Shown: positions 33,183 through 45,886, numbered from the stretch's first letter. The stretch is DNA of 64,000 nucleotides from Ustilaginoidea virens (GCF_000687475.1 NC_057322.1:2170001-2234000); one strand, 5' to 3'. Made by a program: numbers and translations. The notes: generated from the letters alone by a model not told the origin.

Positions 33183-36100
33183 TTAGCAGTATATAGCAGG
33201 AGAATAGCGATATATATCTATAAGCGGTATAGGCTCGGCATATAGTCTAGCGATAAAGGAACCAATTAGTATAAGATTTCCCTATTATATACCGATATCT
33301 ATTTTATTTACTCCCCAGGCTATAAGCTAAACTAGATAACCCCTTTTATCGCACTCGCTAAGCTCTTACCCCGCCCCTATAGTGCCTTTATTAGGGACTT
33401 TAATATATACCACCCTCTCTAGGATAGCCTAGACCAGACTTTGCCCGGTATTAATACTCTCTTTAAACTTATAATACAGTAGCGGCTTAGGCTAATCACT
33501 CCCTACGGTAAGGTAATAAAGAGGGCCCCAGGAAAAAGAAATAGTACTATCGACTATATATAAATTATACTAGATATTATAGTTGAATATCTTAGAAATG
33601 CTAACCTTATTAGGTCCGATTATATCCCTTAGTTTATATATATCGAGACTGATAATTATCGTATAAAAGCTCCCCCTTTAAAGAACGGCTAGAAGTCCTT
33701 TAACTAATACCTTACTTAAGCTAAAGCAAAAAACCGATTTACTACCTATTATACTAGGGCCCTATTCTGCTCCCCTATTGAGATAGATATATATGCTGAA
33801 TGGCTTACCGGCTAACTCTAGAGTATTGCCGATATTATAGCACTAAAGAGGGCACCTAAAGCTCCTAATATAAAGCCCTAGTAGAACTCCTGCGCCAAAA
33901 TAGCCTAAATAATAGTAAAAAAGGCCTACCGAAAATAGGTAGCATGCTATATCCTAGAGAACCTTAGCGCCGCCTAAAAAGCGGGAGCGACTTAGTCTTA
34001 TACTATCTAGGAGGAATAGCGCTAGTTATAGCAAGAGGCCTTTAATAAAGTAACCGTATAGAATGCCAACCTATAGTCTCTAGAGAAATAGGCTTGCCTA
34101 TATAGTAGCCTTTTGCCTAAATTAAAAGAGATCCCTCTATTAGAATAAAGCAGTCTAGGCCCGAAGGCAATAATATATAAAGAAAAGGCATAAGTACTTG
34201 CCTAATAGTTCTTCCCTACCTCCCAGGCTATTTATAATAATATCCCTAACCTAATATTCCTTTAGCTTACTACTACTATATTCCCCTCTATAAACTCCTT
34301 TACCTATAAAAAGGTACGCACTATATTATGCAATATAATAGGCTAGAAAGCATTAGGCCTCAACGGGCTTCCGGTAGGATTCCTTAAAGTATATAGTTTT
34401 CTACTCGTTTAAACCTTAATATACCTCTTTAACGAAATATACCGCATTAGGTACTATCCGGCCTAGTTTTGGGAGGCTAGAGTAATAATACTATAGAAGC
34501 CTAGAAAAAGGCCTAAGGAATACTTAAAGGTAGGAGGATAAAGATTAATATCGTTATTTAACTTAGTAGGGAAGGTTATAGAAGCTGCGGTCGCGAGGCG
34601 GCTTACTACTACCCTTAAAGAGGGCAACCTCCTTCTAGATCTTTAAATAGGTAATAAAGTAAACCGGTCAACCGATATAGTATTAAATATACTAATAGAG
34701 ATTATTTATACGACCTAGCATTATAGTAGGATCGCCTTACTCTTTTAACTAGATATATTAGCAGTATTCGATATAGTTAATTATACCCGCCTTATCTACT
34801 TACTCCTTAATAAAAGGCTCCCGCTATAGCTCGCAGTATAGGTATACAGCTTTACCGATTCGTAAATAGTATAGATCTACTTTAAGGGATAATTTATAGA
34901 GAAATTGCTAATTACCGCTGGGGTACTATAAGGGTCCCCCCTCTCTTCTATCCTCTTCCTTATCTATATTATACTACTCTATAAAAGGCTATAAAAGGTA
35001 GCCTTAACTATTATACTAGGCTTCGCTAATAATATAAATATTATAGCCTATAGGAGAGATATAGGGGAGATAAAAGTACTACTTAAGAAAGCGTAGCTTA
35101 TCTATAATAGCTAGTTTAAGTAAGCCAGATTTAACTTTAACCTTAGCAAAAGCGAGCTTATTTACTTTACCTATATATATAAAGCAGACGAGACTATAGT
35201 ACGGCTTAGGATTATAATAATCTAGCTAAAGTAGTATATTAGATTCTTAGGAGTCGAAATCTACTATAAGCTAAAATAGAGGGAATACTATATTAAGATC
35301 GTAAAGAAACTTAAGCGGTAGCGATTCGCGCTTATAGTGATAGCGGCCTTAACCTAGGGCTACTAATACTAGGAAGTATGCCTAGTTTATATATAGGTTA
35401 TCTAGACCTCTATTGCCTTTGGCGCAGGGGTATAGTATACCCCTACTGCCCCTAGAGGGGTAGTAAAAGGCATTGCAAAATCCCTAGCTATAGAATAGTC
35501 AGCCTACCTCTATATAGTTACTAGGGCCTTTAAAGCTATACTATTAAATACCCTTAAGATTGAGGCGGCTATACCCCTAATTGACCTCTATCTTAACTAT
35601 ATTTACTAGTAGTTCCTTAAAAAAATAGAAAAGATAGGCATAACCAATAGGATTAATTGCGTATTAATAGCAGTAGCAGTAATACTCTAATGCCAGTAAA
35701 GGAAGGGTTATTAAGGACCCTTAGCCTATATATTATTCCCTAATCCCAACTTTAGCTAACTTTTAGCTAAAGAGCGACTAATAAAAGATTAATACAACTA
35801 ATAGTAAAGCAATTAGGTAGTAGTAAAAGCGAAATACCCCTAATATAGGACCCTAGCGGCCGAAAGGGCATTAGACTTCCAATCTATAGTAAAAATAACC
35901 CGACTATACGAAGGTCTATAGAAGTATAAATCGGCGATATTTACCTAACTCTATATAGAAAAAATCGGCTTTAACTCCTTCCTCTGCCTTTAATAAGTTC
36001 CCTTAATACTATTACCTTTCTACTGCTATAGGGAAGGCCTGGAAGACCTCTATTATATTATCCTCTCCTATTTAAAGTACTATAGATAAAAGCGTATATT

Positions 36101-36350
36101 CTTTAGGCCTAATCCCGGCCCTAGCTTACTTTACGACCGATATAGTATATTTATTATACTCGATAAATTATATTTCGTATAAACAATCGCTCGCTAGATG
36201 CTTAATATTAATTGATTTAACTAATTCTAGTTTGCCTAATCCTTCTAATATAATATAGCTAAAGGCGCTACTAAATACCTCTATACAGCCCCTATATAAT
36301 ATTCACAGTAATCCTACAGTAGGAACGAGGTATACTAAGAATAAGCAAAT
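33183..36350 (+). pseudogene. LINE1 ORF2, main part (endonuclease end, reverse transcriptase)
   Basis: This continues the ORF2 frame after Copia F. Endonuclease motifs are IYSPGYK (33310), RDFNIYHPLQDSL (33395-33430), STIDYI (33545) and the SDYIPQ motif (33615). The reverse transcriptase spans about 34360-35250: LFNLVGKVIEA, QLDILAVFDIVN, GVLQGSPLSSILF and GFANNIN (FADD changed to FANN). A conserved C-terminal region follows (FGAGVQYTP near 35420; AYLYIVTRAFKAILLNTLKIEAAIP near 35500). This arrangement is typical of fungal Tad/I-like LINEs, which reverse transcribe at a nicked target. Stops are RIP-type. Confidence 0.85.
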
Positions 36351-37785
36351 CTCTTAGGCCCCGTAAGCCGAAACTAGTTAATAGTTATTATATTAGTAAT
36401 AGGGGTACTCTCCCCCTTCTCCCCCTTTTTGCCCTCCCTATTACTCTCCCTCCTTTTATCCCTAGTTTATTCCCCCTCTAAAGCCTCCCCCCCCTCCTCC
36501 TAGGCTAAGAAAACCTATAATAATACGGCGATATCCTTTTAGGTATAGGCTTATTATTCTAAGGCGAGGACCTTCCTCTCTTCGAGGTTTAGTATCTCCT
36601 AGGTTGCCCCAGGAGCGCTAAGGCCCCCTATTGCCGCTACTACTGCTACTACTACCGCCCGACCACGCCCCTAAGAGGTAGATACCTATTTAGCCCTCTA
36701 CTAAAGGGCCTTATAATTGTCTACCTAAAGCTAAAGATAGTTAGCCGGTAGCCTACGCTATATATAAATCGAAAATATACCTTTATCCCCCCGGCAATAG
36801 TCTCTTATGCATCTAAAAGCTTTTATACTAGGACCCGGTTCCTAAGGGTCCTCTCTAGGGGCATGTATATCTTGCCCGTAAAAGCGTAAAGATAGTAGGC
36901 TATACCAGTCTTTACCTATATTAGCTTCGCTAGAGAGCGGGTATAACCTAGTCTATATCTTATTAACTGCGGTATTAATACTTAGGATCCTCCGAACGTA
37001 TTAGATATAGCCCGTAAGGCTATATATATAGTTCTCCGGGCTATATTATAAGGGTCAGCTGCAATCCCACTATACATAAGACCTATATTCACCCCCTTAT
37101 CTAGTATCGCTAACCGCTTAGGCATTTTCATTGCTATTATTTTTATTGTTGCTAGTATTATTATTATTGCTGTTATCGCTACTACTGCTGCCGTGCTGCT
37201 AATAGGGTTAGTACCGGCCTTATATCGCGATAGAGGGGTCATTATATACCTTAAAATTAGCGCTATAAAGGAAAAGAAGAAAAGAAGAAAAGGCATTAAA
37301 TCGGGGGGCATCGCTGACCTATATACTAACGTAGTGCCTAAGGCCGCCTGCTTTAATTTTTAGAATTAGCTTACTTCCTCTTCTGACCTAAAAATTAATG
37401 CGTACCGAGAAGCACCTAAGCTACTATAAATGTATACCTAGCGAGAATACGCCTGCCGCGAGCGTGCCACTGGCCCTACCCCCCCGGCTTTACCTTCCTC
37501 TCACTTCTTACCTAATAAAATTACCGACCTAAACCCGATATTCCGGGACTTCTCGCTCGCACTCTTCCTATATAATACCGCTAGATATAGTCCTAAGCGG
37601 TTGCGTATCTTACTCTCTTACGCATTAGATACCTACCGCCCCCGATATAGGGCGATAAAAAGCAGAAATTAAGAAAGCAGGAAGGGTTTTCCTCCCGGCT
37701 ACCGGGTTTTTCCCTTTCCGAATTATCTATATAAAAGTACTAGATAGGTTATTTAGCTTTAAATAGCCTCTAGCGTAATTTAATA
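36351..37785 (+). other. LINE1 3' region
   Basis: This contains an antisense frame (36982-37311) and short ambiguous sense frames. A 3' end is shared with LINE2: GAAGGGTTTTCC, then a CCGG/ACCGGG hairpin, and the tail GTAATTTAATAATAATAA. No standard domain is recognised. Confidence 0.6.
36982..37311 (-). pseudogene. Antisense frame in LINE1 3' region
   Basis: An open frame of 109 codons with no stop starts MPPDLMPF (37311) on the strand opposite ORF1/ORF2. Downstream of a trinucleotide-repeat stretch it reads MPKRLAILDKGV, then ARRTIYIALRAISNTF. The equivalent place in LINE2 starts MPPDFLIPF and contains MPKKSASLDKGV and ARRAVKLALRPLLNT. The flanks agree in protein frame, while the repeat between them is read in different frames. 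Similarity may continue beyond the end (GKIYMPLERTLRNRVL near 36840-36880). Function unknown; it could also be conserved non-coding sequence. Confidence 0.4.
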
Positions 37786-37802
37786 ATAATAAAGTCTATA
37801 GG
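37786..37802. repeat. LINE1 target-site duplication, right copy
   Basis: ATAATAAAGTCTATAGG is identical to 23955-23971. Confidence 0.9.
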
Positions 37803-38960
37803 ATACTATAAGGCGAATACGGCAGGGGCGTACTAAGAGATAATAAGACCCTTTAATAAGATAGGGCCGGATAATATAGTATCTATAGTAGTAGCTATAA
37901 TAAAGATAGCGAGGGCATAGGGGGCTATAGAGCAGGGTCTACCTGCTACTATAGGGGTTGCACTAAATAACCTTACGCTAGTAGCGGCGGAGCCTCTGCG
38001 TAATATTAGCCGCCCTAATCGTATAATAATTCCCCCCCTATATAATACGTGGGGAGGGCAGGCCGAGATAGGGGCAGGGGTAATCGGGGATATTAAGCTC
38101 TAACCCAATACTACTCTATCTTAGTATAATATTCCTAGGCTTCTACTTGCGTCTCCCTTATAATATTTAGAATAAGAGCGAGATCTATAACAGACCTAGC
38201 CTAGCGCTGCGAAGGCATTAATACCGTAAATATAGTAGAAACTATACCGGTAGTATCTCTTAGCCTAAATGCTAAATGCGGGGCGCTAGGGGCTACCTAC
38301 TCGGCAGTAAAAGCGCGATACTATTAATTATTTAAAGCCCGAAACTCGGGGGTAAGGATAGTAGTATATACTTTCTGCGTATCCATCTTAAGATAAGCAA
38401 GCTCTATAATAGCCCTCCCCTCCTTTACTACTTTAATCTGGCTGCATAAGATGCATTATAGTATAAGGTTCCCCGCGAGATGCTGATTAAGCTATACGTA
38501 GGATGTATAAGAATTAGCATAACTCTTATACCCTTTAGCTCTCCCATAATACTTATATATAAATAATTCTCCGGTCAATTATATATATTTAGTATATTTA
38601 TTATATAGAAACTCTTCGTTTTTTGTATACTAATACTCTTTATCTAAAGAGTCCCCTTCTAGAAGATAGTTACTAATAGCGCGGTATAACTTTTAGGGAC
38701 AAATAGGGCTCGATCCTTCCCTAATAAGGGCACTTCCAGCAGTAGATAAGGATATATTTAGGCTCCGAATAGGGTTAGCATAAAATACTCATAATAGAGA
38801 TAGGGACTTAAGACTTACTAATAGGCTTTACGATAGGCTAGACTAGGTCTTACTACAAAAGGAATTAATAGCTAATTGCAATAGAAATAGAATTTAGTAA
38901 AGAATACTAATATAAGCGGGATAGAAATAATACTTTAACCGATTAATATGCAATATAGGC
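37803..38960 (-). pseudogene. Antisense accessory frame of Gypsy E, N-terminal and middle part
   Basis: The minus-strand frame is diverged from A/B/C but clearly alignable. It has NPIRSLNIS (about 38770; A has RIKTLNIS), then YRAISNYLLEGDSLDKEY (about 38640-38690; A has QRAIGDYLLEGDSSNKEH), a middle with NEEFLYNKYTKYI, and ILTPEFRALNNQ (about 38310; A has ILSPSFRALNNQ). The ATG is not resolved. Conservation of these blocks while intervening DNA diverges supports a real protein. It is broken by RIP-type stops and by LINE1. Confidence 0.65.
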
Positions 38961-39281
38961 TTAATACAGGATAAAACTTATAACGATAAAGACTTTCAAT
39001 ACTTATTGATAGCCTTAATAAGAAGAAGGGAAGAAGGAAAAGAGCCCTAATAAAGAAAAATAAAGACTATAAGGAGATTTCTAGCTAGCAGCTAATAAAA
39101 ATTTTTTCATAACGTTCCTAGCTGCATTAGTTAACCTCTAGCTAGCAGCGCAATAACGAACTTCTATACGCTTCTACTATACTATTCCTAATTAATAACT
39201 ATACGATTCCTATTAATTATATGGCTATATCCACTATAGTTATAGACGAATCCTTCCTATACCCGGTAATTGGCCTATATA
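38961..39281 (+). other. Gypsy E 3' non-coding segment
   Basis: This is AT-rich sequence between the antisense frame and LINE2. Parts (near 39065-39200) resemble the corresponding 3' segments of A and C (AAATTTTTC and CTATACGCTTCTACTATACT). No gene seen. It ends with the LINE2 duplication TAATTGGCCTATATA (39267-39281). Confidence 0.65.
39267..39281. repeat. LINE2 target-site duplication, left copy
   Basis: TAATTGGCCTATATA (15 bp) recurs at 45872-45886. Confidence 0.9.
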
Positions 39282-39864
39282 TTATTATTATTAAATTACT
39301 CTAGGGGGCTATTCTAAGCTAGAATTGCCTATCTAGTACTCCGGCGAATAATCCGGAAAGGAAAAACCCGAGGTCCGGGGGGAAAACCCTTCCTACTAAT
39401 ATAATTATAACGACTGGGGAGTCGGGCCCCCAGGGGGGCCGACGGGTTTCTAGCATATAGGGAAGGTGGGTGCGCTATCGCTTAGGATTATACCTAGCGG
39501 TAGTACTAGGAAGAGTGCGAGAGCAATCTAGAGAAAGTAGGTCTAAAAAAAGATAGGTCTAGTATCTATAGGGGAGGGGTGGTCCTAGGTTAGTGCGCTA
39601 TAAATCGAAAGTAAAGTAGGGGTTATATAAGCAGGGCAGCGCCGGCTATACGGCATACGCACCGGCTATACAGCATATATATTGCGTAGGGGTATTAGAG
39701 CAAGAGTGAGGGAATTTTCTATTATTAGGGCTATATCGGCAGCGAATCGGCTATAGGGGGGGTGCTTAGTAGAAGGCAAGCGGTATTAGGTCGGGGGTTA
39801 AGGTGAGCCGAGTATAAGGAGAGGGCGTAAAGGCCTTTAATCGGGCGAAGATATAAAGGTGCAA

Positions 39865-40242
39865 ATGCCCCCCGACTTTTTAATCCCTTTTTCTTCCTTT
39901 CTATATAGCTATTATTTTTCTATATATGATCCCCTTAAGCCCCGTTCTCTAGTGCTATAAGGATAATACTAATCCGTATGGTAGGGCAGTAATAATAGCA
40001 GCAGCATCGGCATCAGCAATAGCGGTAGCAATAGTATTAGCAGTAGTAATAGCAGCAGTAGCAATAGCTATAGCAATAGTAATAATAATAATAGTAGTAG
40101 TATGCCGAAAAAGTCAGCATCTTTAGATAAAGGGGTAGGTGCTACTTGCTCCTGCTATGCTGGTATTACTAACTCGTTTTTATTAGCCCGGCGAGCCGTA
40201 AAGCTAGCCCTACGACCCTTACTTAATACAAGCTAAAGACCC
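39865..40242 (+). pseudogene. Antisense frame in LINE2 3' region
   Basis: It starts at ATG CCC CCC GAC (39865) on the strand opposite ORF1/ORF2. It runs through an Asn/Ser-rich stretch encoded by trinucleotide repeats, then MPKKSASLDKGV, a Cys-rich step CSCYAG, and ARRAVKLALRPLLNT, ending at TAA. A few early stops are RIP-type. It matches the antisense frame of LINE1 on both sides of the repeat. Function unknown. Confidence 0.4.
39983..40104. repeat. Imperfect trinucleotide repeat (AGC/AAT/AGT)
   Basis: Runs of GCAGCAGCA, AATAGCAGC and AATAATAATAATAGTAGTAGT form a microsatellite-like block. The LINE1 counterpart is near 37130-37200 and shorter. Confidence 0.85.
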
Positions 40243-41100
40243 TAAATATCGTTACTACTTTTAATAAGGTAAGACCCGACCGACCGAGCCTTAATCTGAT
40301 TAGTATTTAAATAATAGTAATACGGCGTAATACCACATAAGGCCCGGGGCGGTATATTTCGTATATACCGTGATAAGGAAGACCTACCAATCCTTTAAAT
40401 AGACTCCTAAGAACTAAGAGTCTATTTATACCCTCCTAAGTGCCTAAGAGGTATTAGCCGTAGGGGGGGAGGTACATACGAGGTATAGGGACTATATAGG
40501 ATAGGTGCTAATATAGATAGGTCGATAACTACTACGCCTTCTAATTAAGGGCGTGGTAGGTATCGACTATCTACGGCAGGGGGAAAATAGCGGTAGTAGC
40601 GGTAGTAGTAGGGGGGAGTATTACTCCTAGGGTGACCCGGGAGGCACTAGACCTTAAGGAGTATAAGGTAGAAGCATTAGAGGGCATCTAGGCCGTATTA
40701 AAGCTATTTATCTCTCGGGGGCAGAAGAAGGCGGCAGAAAGGGAGGGGAAGAGGGGGAAGAGGGAAAAGGGGCCACTATAGGGGTCGGCAGGGGAGGGGG
40801 AGGGGGGGGGGGAGGGGGGCTCTAATATTAATATTATAGCTTCAGAGTAGCTAAGAATTGATTATATTTATCTGCCTACTATATCTCCTCTCTCCTATAT
40901 CGGGATATTATTATTAGATATTAGGGGCGGTATTAGGCGGTCGGGGTCGGCCTAGTGCCTCTATAGGGGCAGGTCGCTAGAGCGATTAAGTAAATTAGAA
41001 CTAATTGAGGCGGTTGAGGCTAAAGATCTAATATATAAATTAGTAGGTAAGGCTTAGCTTATTAAGGGTAATAGAGATCCTTTAGCAGTCTCGGAAAAAG
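40243..41100 (-). other. LINE2 3' region between ORF2 and the antisense frame
   Basis: No recognised domain. It includes a G-rich stretch (about 40740-40815, with a G9 run) that is C-rich in element sense, as in LINE1 at 36415-36500. Confidence 0.5.
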
Positions 41101-44100
41101 CTTAGGCTAGTCCTGCGTAGCTATTAGCGCTATTGTCTGTATTTTAGGTAAAAGAGGATTAGGTAATAATAGTCTTTAGGGGCCTCTCTATATTAGTAGA
41201 GGGGTAAGGGTATAATAGGGACTTAGCGCTAGTAGAGGAAAGAGTTTAGTCTAATCTTTTTTGTATAAAGCTAGGTAAATACAGCCGATTTATATTTAAG
41301 GAGGCTATTATAGAGCTAAATTATTATAGCTATAGATTAGAAGTCTAGGGCCCTCTCTGCCGTTATAAGCCTGTATTGCCGCTATCTCGCTCTTATAGCA
41401 GCTTAATATTTAGACTACCTAATAAGCCACTCTTTTACTAGGTATTCCTCGGCTATTAGCTACTATAGGTCGAGTTCTAAGAATAGGATATATATCTAGG
41501 GTCCTTTATAGTCGCTCCGCCAATAGCATTAGAGTATTATTACTACTGCGGCAGAGGCACGGTTAATTCGCTTAGTTATCCTAATCTTTACTATCCTTTC
41601 TAAGAATCGCTAATAGATATAGTTTAGGTATAAGTCGATAGGTAGTATAGCCGCCTCGGTTTTAAGGATATCTATTAGTATAGCTTTAAAGGCCCTAGTA
41701 ATAGTTCGAAGGTAAAATAATTATTCTATAGTTAGTGATTTTACGATACCTTTTGCCATCCTGCTGGGGGTAGTAGGGGTATACTAAACTCTTATACTGA
41801 AGGCGATAGTAGTGCGAATAACCTATATATAGACTAATCGGGCCTCCCTATATTAATATCCCTATATAGAGGCCGCTATTACCGTAAGGGCGAATCGCTA
41901 CCGCTTAAGCTTTTTAGCTATTTTTACGCGGTATTTATACCACTAAAGTTTTTAGTGGATTTTAACCCCTAGGAAATGGGTATACTACTTTAGCTAAATT
42001 ATTATAATCTTGAGTCGGACTAGCGTCTTATCTACCTTATAGGTATGCGTGAAATAGATAAGCTTATTCTTCCCTAAGTTAAAATTAAGCCTAGCTTATT
42101 TAGACTACTCTTTATAGATTATCTACGCCTTTTTAAGTAGGGTCTAAGTCTCCCTTATGCTCCTCCTATATACTATAATATTAGTATTATCTGCGAACCT
42201 TAGGGTAATAGTAGAGGCTACTTCTTTAAGCCTTTTATAGAGCGGTGCAATATAGATTAGGAAGAAGATAAGGGAGAGGGGGGACCTTTATAAGACCCTA
42301 GCGGTAATAAATAAGTTATTAGTTAATTTGCCCTTAAAGTAAATTTGCGCTATATAAGAGTCAGTAAAGCCGTAAACCTATACTGCAATCTATAGCGGTA
42401 GTCCCTTTTCTAAAAGCAGATAGGTAAATCGAGTATAATTTACTATATTAAAGGCTATAGATATATTAAGCTAGAGGAGTAAGGCTATCCTGCTATAGTA
42501 CTATATTGTGCGAACTATTTCTATAAGAGTACTAAGGGCTATATCTATAGAATGATTGGCTCTATTTCCTATCTAAAGGTCTAGGAGTAAGTTGCCCTCC
42601 TTAAGGGCGGCGGTAAGCCGGTATATTATTACGGCTTTTAGGACTTTATTAGTTAGGTTAAGTAAAGATATCGGTCTTTAGCCTCCCGCTTTAGAGTATT
42701 CCTCTAGTTTCTTTCCTAGCTTTTTTAGTATAATTATATAGGCCTCCCGGAACTAGGCCGGGTAATACCTAATGCGGTAGGACTTATTGAGAAGGTGGGT
42801 AAAGGCTATAATTAAGGGGGGGCCGTATGCCTTAAGGAATCCTATAGGTAGCCCGTCCGGTCTAGGGGCCTTCTAGCTGGCTATATAGTAGAGGGCGGTA
42901 TAGACCTTTTTATATATAAATCTCTTATATAGCGGGAACTCTATATTAGCGAATTAGGGGAAGGTCGGGTCTAGTATATCTTTAAATATTATATAGGATT
43001 AGGGGAAGAAATATTAAGCGAAGACCTATGCTTTTTCACTATATATAGTTGCTAAGGGGTAGCTAGGGCTAGCGCGTTCGAGTAGTAAGATCTCCTTAGA
43101 CTTAGAAGGGAGGCCGCTATATAGTTTGGCCTATCGTTCTAGGGACTAAAGGTCTGCATTCTATACTATAGCTTTCCTTAATGCCTTTCTTTAGGAGTAT
43201 TATCGCTTTTCTTATATGACCCAGGTTTAGGTAGCTCCCGTATCTTAGGCGGCCCTATAGTTTTTAGGGGTATAGTATGCTACCTATTTTTAGTATACTT
43301 TCTTCGCGGCGATAGCGGCTATTTTTATACGGTTATTCCACTATGGTTCTATAGCGGGGGCTCTAGGGGTTTTCTTTAGGGCCGCGATATCTGCAATTTC
43401 TTAGAGTTAGTAAGTAAGCTATTTAGTGTATATATCTATTTTTTTAGGAGAGCTAAGCGGGGCTATAGTAGCGGCAGGCGTAAGGCGGTTTTTAGCTTCT
43501 GCCTAAGCAAGGTATCGGTCGAGGGATTTCTAGCTATTTTTTAGGTAGGCTTTAGCGGCTTATAAGTTACTAATATCGATATAGATAAACTATAGGATAT
43601 AATCAGACCTGGCGAGGTCTATATTACCGAGGTACTTAATAGTAAGGTCTTATATGACCTAGGTATAGTCTATAGTGCTATTTCTTTTACTTAGCGCTTA
43701 CCGTATGATTTCGCCGTAGGGGGTTGCTAGGCCGAGTCTCTACCGCATTATAAGGTCGAAGAGGGTATCAATATTAGGTAAGGTTCTATCCAAGCTATCC
43801 TATAAAGGATAGTATATATTAAAGTCCCTAATGAATACGCTTTAAAGTTAGGGCGGGAGCCTTATAAGGTCTATAAGGGGGGTAGTCTAGTTATATTTAT
43901 AGCCTAGGGAGTAGATAGAGTAAATATCGGTTTTAAAGAGGCAGACCTTATACCAATTAGGTCCTTTCTCGGTAGTCTATATACCGGGACCATACTGCTT
44001 ATAGATATATATTGCCGCTCGTCTGCTATAGGCTGCTAATATATACTTGCTAAGGCTTAGGCTTAGTAAGATACAGCTAGAAGCAGCAGGTTTTTAGATC

Positions 44101-44500
44101 GCTATAACGTTAGGTTCGCTTTAGTGGCAGAGCGCTATTCATATAAGGGAGGTTTTCTTCTATATATTCTAGTAGAGGACTAATATTATATAGATAGGTA
44201 TATAGGGGTCGGTAGCGGCGGCATATTAGTAGTTACAGCAGAGATAGAGGTCGGGGCCAGAGTAGGTGCGGGCTCTAGGGCCGATGGGGTCCCAATCTAT
44301 CCTAGCATTAGGACTGGTTATAAAAACGCAGTAAGGGTATAATTTAATCTAGCATTAAATATTCCTCTAGAGATAGAGCCCCCTCGGCTAGGGCAATAGC
44401 TATATTTATATAGGGAGGATCCTCTTAAGATAATACGCTCGATCGGTTCCTTTAGGGGCAAGGCGTTAGCTACTTTGCGTTGGTTCTATTCTGCGATAGG
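41101..44500 (-). pseudogene. LINE2 ORF2 (endonuclease and reverse transcriptase)
   Basis: The minus-strand frame is homologous to LINE1 ORF2 with dense RIP-type stops. The endonuclease lies at about 43600-44400 (the YSxGYKYN block is near 43890). The reverse transcriptase lies at about 42000-43000, with the FADD box read as FADN (near 42200) and QGSPLS-type residues near 42270. The C-terminal region reaches about 41100. Limits are approximate because both ends are degraded. Confidence 0.75.
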
Positions 44501-45800
44501 AGTAGTATTTATAGATATTGCAGGAGGCGCTATAAAGAGCCTAGGTCGGCTAGTATAAGAGTTCCTAGCTGACTCCTACTGCTCGTTCGAGGTTCTATAG
44601 AGGCGGGACTATGCCGGGTATAGGCCTTTGCAGTTAAGGTATGACTCCCTTTATCTATAGGAGACTATTAAGCAGGCCTACTCCCCTTCTAGGTGCCTTT
44701 CTACGCCGCATCGGCTATACCGTAAGGCCGCTACATAGTAGGCCGCGATATATCCAAACTTAAAGCAGTTATAGTACTATTTAGGGTGTAGGGCGTTATT
44801 ATAAGGTTCAGCTTCGAATATCTCTGCTTAGTAGATAATACCAGACTTATAGAGCTTATTGGCGAGGTCAATAGAGTTTACGCCTATAATTAGGGGCGCA
44901 CATATAGCAGTCCTATATAGGCAGCGGGGGGAGGCTCTAATAAAGCCTTCTCTATTCGCTTTAGTAAGGTTTCGGCAGATTTCTTTAGTTGCGATATTCG
45001 CTATATAGCTAGTAGGGAAATTCTTAATGATAAGACTAAATAAGCATCGGTTTAGTTCTGCCTCTTACCCGAAGGCGGGTCAGACCTAGGTCGTATCGGC
45101 AATAAGACTTTTTACTGCTTCTTTTATGAAGGTAATAATAGTATCGCCGCTATATAGCCTATATACTACGACCGCGGCGTTCCTAGTGGTAGCTCTATTA
45201 ATGGCATTTATAATTTCGATTGGTATTCAATTGCGTAAGACCTCGCTAATACTATTGCCTTTAATTAAAATTTCCCTATAGATATATAGCGGGACCGGAA
45301 AGGGAGCGATAGTATATTAGGGTAGTATAGCAGTAGTAGCGTGTCCTTATACTGCGATATTTGCCTAGGTAATAGCCGGCGCCTATTTTAGGATATCCTA
45401 AAGGGCCGATTTAATGGCTTTTTTAATAGTCTTTGAAATTATATTAGTAAAGGTGCCGATAGGGTCCGGGGTGGCCTTACCATAGGCCGTATTGGCTATA
45501 GTTTCTATAATTTCTCGCACTCGTCTTAATACCGCTAAGGGGATATAATCCTAGAGCTTTTTCATCGATTCTTTAATTATTATAGCAGTAGGTCGCTTCC
45601 GCTCTTAGGCAGGCTCGGTTTCGGTCTAGTTATACTACATGCTATTCGCGATCGTAGTAGTAGGGTTATAGCGGCTATATGTAATGCCGCCCTTATTCCC
45701 TCCGTCGATATCTATCACTTCGTTCGCGCCTATTGCGCCCACTCCCTAAACGCGATATGCTATAGGCGAGGGGGGTAAACGGACGAGAGGAAGCGATTAG
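44501..45800 (-). pseudogene. LINE2 ORF1 (gag-like, zinc knuckles)
   Basis: Homologous to LINE1 ORF1. The knuckle region at about 44690-44790 reads YYNCFKFGYIAAYY and YSRCG, so one Cys of a CCHC box survives and others are Tyr. Limits are approximate. Confidence 0.6.
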
Positions 45801-45871
45801 GATTATCAGAATTAATTTTAGAGGCGGTTCTATACCGCTACCTAGGTGCGGGCGAAATCGCGAAGAGTTCT

Positions 45872-45886
45872 TAATTGGCCTATATA
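45872..45886. repeat. LINE2 target-site duplication, right copy
   Basis: TAATTGGCCTATATA is identical to 39267-39281. Confidence 0.9.

Larger units (their letters stand above)
23972..37785 (+). mobile_element. LINE1: Tad-like non-LTR retrotransposon, split by Copia F
   Basis: The element is about 6.4 kb once Copia F is removed. It is bounded by a 17-bp target duplication and ends in a TAATTTAATAATAATAA-type tail. It has ORF1 with degraded zinc knuckles and ORF2 with an AP-like endonuclease and non-LTR reverse transcriptase, then a long 3' region with an antisense frame. Its 5' end (TTTCGCGATTTCGCCC) and 3' end match the ends of LINE2. It interrupts the antisense frame of Gypsy E. Confidence 0.9.
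39282..45871 (-). mobile_element. LINE2: Tad-like non-LTR retrotransposon, minus orientation
   Basis: The element is 6590 bp with a 15-bp target duplication and apparently full length. Its 3' tail is at the left (TTATTATTATTAAATTACTC, the complement of the LINE1 tail). Its 5' end at the right (CGGGCGAAATCGCG) is the complement of the LINE1 5' end. Order on the minus strand: ORF1, ORF2, long 3' region. It inserted into the 3' non-coding part of Gypsy E. Confidence 0.9.
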
